A DNA stretch of 64,000 nt from Ephydatia muelleri (taxonomy: Eukaryota; Porifera; Demospongiae; Spongillida; Spongillidae): assembly GCA_013339895.1 (NCBI GenBank), contig JABACO010000001.1:21938423-22002422 (forward strand), written 5' to 3'. This document shows, one piece after another, positions 60,251-64,000 of this stretch; within the stretch, counting starts at the first letter, position 1; every line of letters begins with the position of its first letter. The notes under the pieces are model-generated. The model saw only the letters and a list, made by a program, of their open reading frames with translations, had not been told where the DNA came from and ran no database searches. Made by a program: the position numbers and the translations under genes.

Positions 60251-61725
60251 TGTAAGTGATTAGGATTTGCCTAGACATCAAGCACTTGGCTTCGGTCATG
60301 GCTGCATGGCAATGAGATTGATCCATCCCAGGTATGTGCATTTCAAGTGTTAACATTTGATCTGTGAGACTTTTATCTTCATTCGAAAATCAACTATGAG
60401 GAGATGAGGATATTCCTATCTTTGTGTAAAGATTTTGTACCACAAGATGTCCAAGATGCCTTGCAGAGGGTATTTACCAAAAGGCAGTGGAAGTGGTGCT
60501 CTAATTTGCTCTAATAACAGATCATGTCAGCCCAACACAATGATTCATCAGACCTCCAAACTGCTGATAGTGGGCAAATATTTTCATTACAATGTTATGT
60601 ACCTTAATATTCTTGGCAGGTCATTCTCTTAACTATCAACATTCAAGTTTTAAACATCCAATGCTAGATGATGTTAGCCCCATTGACCCTCTACCAGCAA
60701 AGTGTTTCTATGAAAGGGATGCGATGAATTTAAGGTTGTGGAAGAAACCACTGCCATTTTTTGTTGACATGTAAGAGAGCATAACTATTCATGTCTGTTA
60801 ATGTATACGATAAGAAACTGTCTTTGAAGCAACTAGTCAATTTATGTCACAACAGCGAGGTTTGAAATTCTAACAATTGCATGGGTGCATGCGTCAAACA
60901 TTGAACTTTAACTTCAGACTCATCTAAGAAAAATATACACAAAAGAACACCATTCTTTTTTTGCATCAATATACATTGCGAAAGCAAGTGCAAAGTACAT
61001 TGCAAATGAGATACTCGGCCATACACAAGTACCTCAAATCAACATCGTCGAGCTATGAAGCATTGAAGCATTCACTCCACTTATGGCCAATGAAAAACAT
61101 GGATGTGGCAAGTTGTTTGTTATTCTCCCGGTTATGAAATATAAACAAAAATAACAGGTAGAGGCAGTCAAGCACTTCTTATATGGCATCGCAATTGATG
61201 AAGGTGTTGACGGACTGCGTGCTATATCACTGGCGTGGGATGTGCTTTATCCTGAAGTAAGCTAGAAAGAAAAGCTTGCATTCTGCATAATTGGGGAAAC
61301 AAATTTCTCAGCTAATTATTCTGCTGGTACGCAAGGACAACACTGCCATGAACTACGAGGAAGCCGCTGTACATTATTTAGAACATATTACAGCTCATTT
61401 CAAGTGACACAAAACTAGACAAATGTACACACATAAAACTGTATAAAGCAATGCATTAACACACTGTACGTATCATTAAATGAAACATGATCAGTGACAG
61501 TCAATTTATTAGATACCCATACATCTTTGCGTGCAGAGAGACTCGAACAATATTCAGGGAACTCGGTCCCCCCCCCCCCCCCCCCGGACCCAAATCTCTA
61601 GATGTACAGTATTCGCGGAGGACCCAGTTCCCTAGGAACTTCGGTCCGAGGGGGACCGAGTTCCCTAGGGAATTGGGTCCTCCGGACCGAAAATTAGTGG
61701 GGGACCGAGTTCCCTGTGACACCGG

Positions 61726-62970
61726 ATCTACACATTGTACCAAAAAAAATTGATATGGAGAGTTGCGCTTTCTCTGTCACAGAGGTATAATTGACTGAAT
61801 GTGATGCAGCACCTGCTCGCTTGCCACTTGCGCCTGCGCGGAAGCTGACTGGATGCGGTGCAGCAGCTGCCCCTACGCATGCGTGGTGGTACACTTATCT
61901 ACCTGTCACTGGTGCCACACCCATTGTTGCGCACCCTGTTGTGTTAACTCCGTTTAACTACTTTAAACGGTATTGTATAAATATCATACCTGCACATGTA
62001 ATAATTTTTGGAGCGGCAGTTTGTACAATCCATGCATACATGAATATGATATGCCCTTAAAATTTGAGAAACTGCCTGTATGTCTTTTGAACACCCACCA
62101 GGAAAACATAGTCTGGTCCAGCTAAGGTTTGCTCTCGTGCACGAACTGCTCAATATTGAGTGCGATGTGATATCAAGATATTGCAACGGATTGCTAGATA
62201 ATGTCACGTGACAACTTAAGCAGTCATTGAGAAACAGCATTTGTCTTTTCAGTACAGAGGCCGACGTAAAGAAATATTCACAAAGTATTGAAAACAAGGC
62301 ATATTACGAGCATTCAGAAAACCACACGCTCCTCCCACATCATACTGTATAATTTACACTTTGGGCGCGCCCAATCCATGGGCCATGCAAGTTATTGAAC
62401 ATTATTGGGCATTGGCACAGTTATTGCGCAATAGCAACATGCAGTAATTTATTTTGTTGTTGATTTTGCTGCTTATATGCGGGAAGGGAAAAATAAAAGA
62501 ACTTGTTATAAAATAAGAATATTAATTTTTAAACCAATCAAATACTTGGGTCCTTTCGAAACCGATATCCTCGCCTTGCTTGCGCACTGAATTAGCAGCG
62601 GAGGTTATACGCAAACAGTTCTAATACCGTAAAACAAGAAGATCTTCAGTACATGGATATACACCCTTAATTACTACGCTGGCTACAACACGTGACATTC
62701 ATTAACGGTCCATTATAAACAATAGTCCAATGGATGAGCTATCTGTCTAGGGGTCTCTCTCACGGATGCACTCGATCACTATTCAATTAACACGCCAATC
62801 CTGAATAGGCTTTCCCAGACTTAGCCAAGTCCCCAGTCCGTTAACCGTCCATTCATCGCGTGTTTCTTCTAGCAGCCTGCGCGAACCCTGGCACCCTCTC
62901 TGCCTAATTTACTGAACACCTCATGATTAATGCTATCATCACGTATATCATCCAGGGTAGCTGCCTGCAT
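61726..62970. other. No gene seen
   Basis: Mixed-composition sequence with CACGTG and GGGCGCGCCC motifs; nothing coding recognised. It is the upstream region of the gene at 63053. Confidence 0.5.
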
Positions 62971-62979
62971 GCAAGAGCC

Positions 62980-62987
62980 TATAAAAG
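62980..62987 (+). promoter_or_regulatory. TATA-like box
   Basis: TATAAAAG lies 73 bases before the ATG at 63053, a plausible distance for a short 5' leader. Confidence 0.5.
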
Positions 62988-63052
62988 GCATTTCTGCATT
63001 GTTAATATAGTACATTATCGTTGCCAGCGTACAGTCCCTAATCTTCAAAGAG

Positions 63053-63534
63053 ATGCTGTTCCCATCGTCAACTTACTTGCTGCTGGTGGCTCTTGTTGCC
63101 ACGTCAATATATGCGACACCTGGAGCGGCACAAGGATGCTGTAAGTTCTTGAAAGATACCACAGCGCGTCATTTTCTACTTGATTCAGTCATACACACGA
63201 TGCATGCCAAATACGGGTCGTCATATAATATAGAACGACACGTATGATAGATACTGTACTGCATGCATGCATGTTCCGTTGTAGCACAACTTGTAGTAAT
63301 AATTGACATACACGTACTGGTGCAGTTCGGTAACATGCATCGTCATCATCATCTTGCATACCTTACGCACGCACGCACGCATATCCGCAGTTACTCCAGC
63401 GTGCAGAGTGATTGGGTGTGGAGTTCGCCCTGCGCAACAAGGACCTGGTTGTCCACCGTACTGTGCCTGTGACAGGGCATGCAGTACTCCGCCATACGAC
63501 TGCTGTAACGATTACAACCCAGTCTGTAATAGTG
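63053..63534 (+). CDS. Secreted protein with a somatomedin-B-like cysteine pattern (first two exons)
   Basis: Exon 1 (63053-63140) encodes a signal peptide (MLFPSSTYLLLVALVATSIY) and ends in phase 1 at a GTAAG donor. Exon 2 (63391-63534) joins in phase and reads CRVIGCGVRPAQQGPGC, CACDRACSTPPYDCCNDYN and PVC, then a GTGAGT donor. The C.CD..C.....CC.DY...C spacing is that of somatomedin B domains, which form compact disulfide knots in secreted and cell-surface proteins. Spacing of the first cysteines is longer than usual, so the call is tentative. Later exons lie beyond the window. Confidence 0.6.
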
Positions 63535-63957
63535 GTGAGTTATAATTCAATTTGGTGCATGTAGGACTTTAGTTCATTTTGACTTCATCGTATATGCAGG
63601 TTGAACATTAGCTCTCTTGAACTGCGTTCTTCATCTGATGGCTAGCTCAACTTAATGGCTATACAGCATGCACTCCATTTTCATGCATGTATTGCAATGC
63701 TGATTCATCGATTCTAAATCATTAATACTGTCTTGGCTGAATGGTTTGAATAAGAAACTGAGGTATGCATGCACAGTTCCATGCAATTCTTGAAGTACGG
63801 TAGCTGACACACTACACGGTATTAGGCTAGACTGGCAGGAATGCAGTCTAGCCTAGGGAAAAAGGAGCAGTCACCAAAGTTGTGAATTTGTGCAGCTTCT
63901 GCATGGAATTCTTTTGGGTGTATGCATTCAGCATTTTAAAACAGATACACGATATTT

Positions 63958-63958
<1 letters not shown>

Positions 63959-63988
<30 letters not shown>
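63959..63988 (+). repeat. C homopolymer
   Basis: About 30 consecutive C near the right edge, in the intron of the gene at 63053. Confidence 0.9.
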
Positions 63989-63989
<1 letters not shown>

Positions 63990-64000
63990 ATTTTACATTG

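Larger units (their letters stand above)
58173..61721 (+). mobile_element. Second Ginger-like element, TSD CCGG
   Basis: Termini TGTCACAGGGAACTCGGTCC and the mirror GACCGAGTTCCCTGTGACA are flanked by CCGG (58169-58172 and 61722-61725). The subterminal zones repeat GGACCGAAAT, GGAGGACCCA and TTCCCTAGG in both orientations with C or G runs at 58229-58262 and 61569-61585. It carries an OTU-like exon but no integrase that I can find, so it depended on another element or lost the gene. Confidence 0.85.

Noticed and set aside
60435-60632. PHD-finger-like segment in the second Ginger-like element
   Set aside because: A few cysteines only; the spacing does not make a complete zinc-binding pattern.

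Overview
The window comes from an animal nuclear genome. It has spliced genes with GT-AG introns, a HUWE1 ubiquitin ligase, TM2-type membrane proteins and many DNA transposons and retrotransposon fragments. Short introns and the mix of transposon families suggest an early-branching marine metazoan such as a demosponge, but that is inference; no marker here fixes the species.

Layout. 1-9042 (+): the last seven exons of a HUWE1 orthologue, ending in a complete HECT domain. 9505-9849: two small elements with 9-bp target duplications; one carries a copy of the HUWE1 stop-codon region. About 9979-42230: a tandem array of a duplicated unit built as [putative 69-residue gene >][TM2-like gene >][< VioB/RebD-like gene]. 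Unit A is about 9979-18390, unit B about 22089-36100 and unit C starts near 36107. A and B keep intact TM2-like genes but only truncated VioB-like remnants. C has broken TM2-like copies and the one long VioB-like reading frame (38996-42229, minus). A fifth, degraded TM2-like copy lies at 46346-48361.

Because A and B are paralogous, many insertions in one have an empty site in the other, so element ends and target duplications can be read directly. They include a hAT relic (33795-35331, TSD TATACAAT), two elements with CAG...CTG ends and 5-bp TSDs (12095-12475 and 23219-27588), and a Ginger-type transposon (23645-27014, TSD CCGG) nested in a foldback inside the latter. Between A and B lies an element (18736-22088) with about 65-bp inverted repeats. 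It encodes a seven-exon protein resembling the DUF6589 family, with invariant-looking Asp, Asp and Glu motifs. This is the best candidate for an undescribed transposon type.

43.1-64 kb is mostly transposon debris: MITEs, a 1.3-kb inverted dispersed repeat (44.6-45.9 and 56.3-57.6 kb), Ty3/Gypsy and LINE fragments, five copies of the 3' end of a restriction-like-endonuclease retrotransposon, and a 420-bp GAT microsatellite. A second Ginger-like element (58173-61721) is also flanked by CCGG. At 63053 a new gene begins, with a signal peptide and a somatomedin-B-like cysteine pattern, and runs off the right edge.
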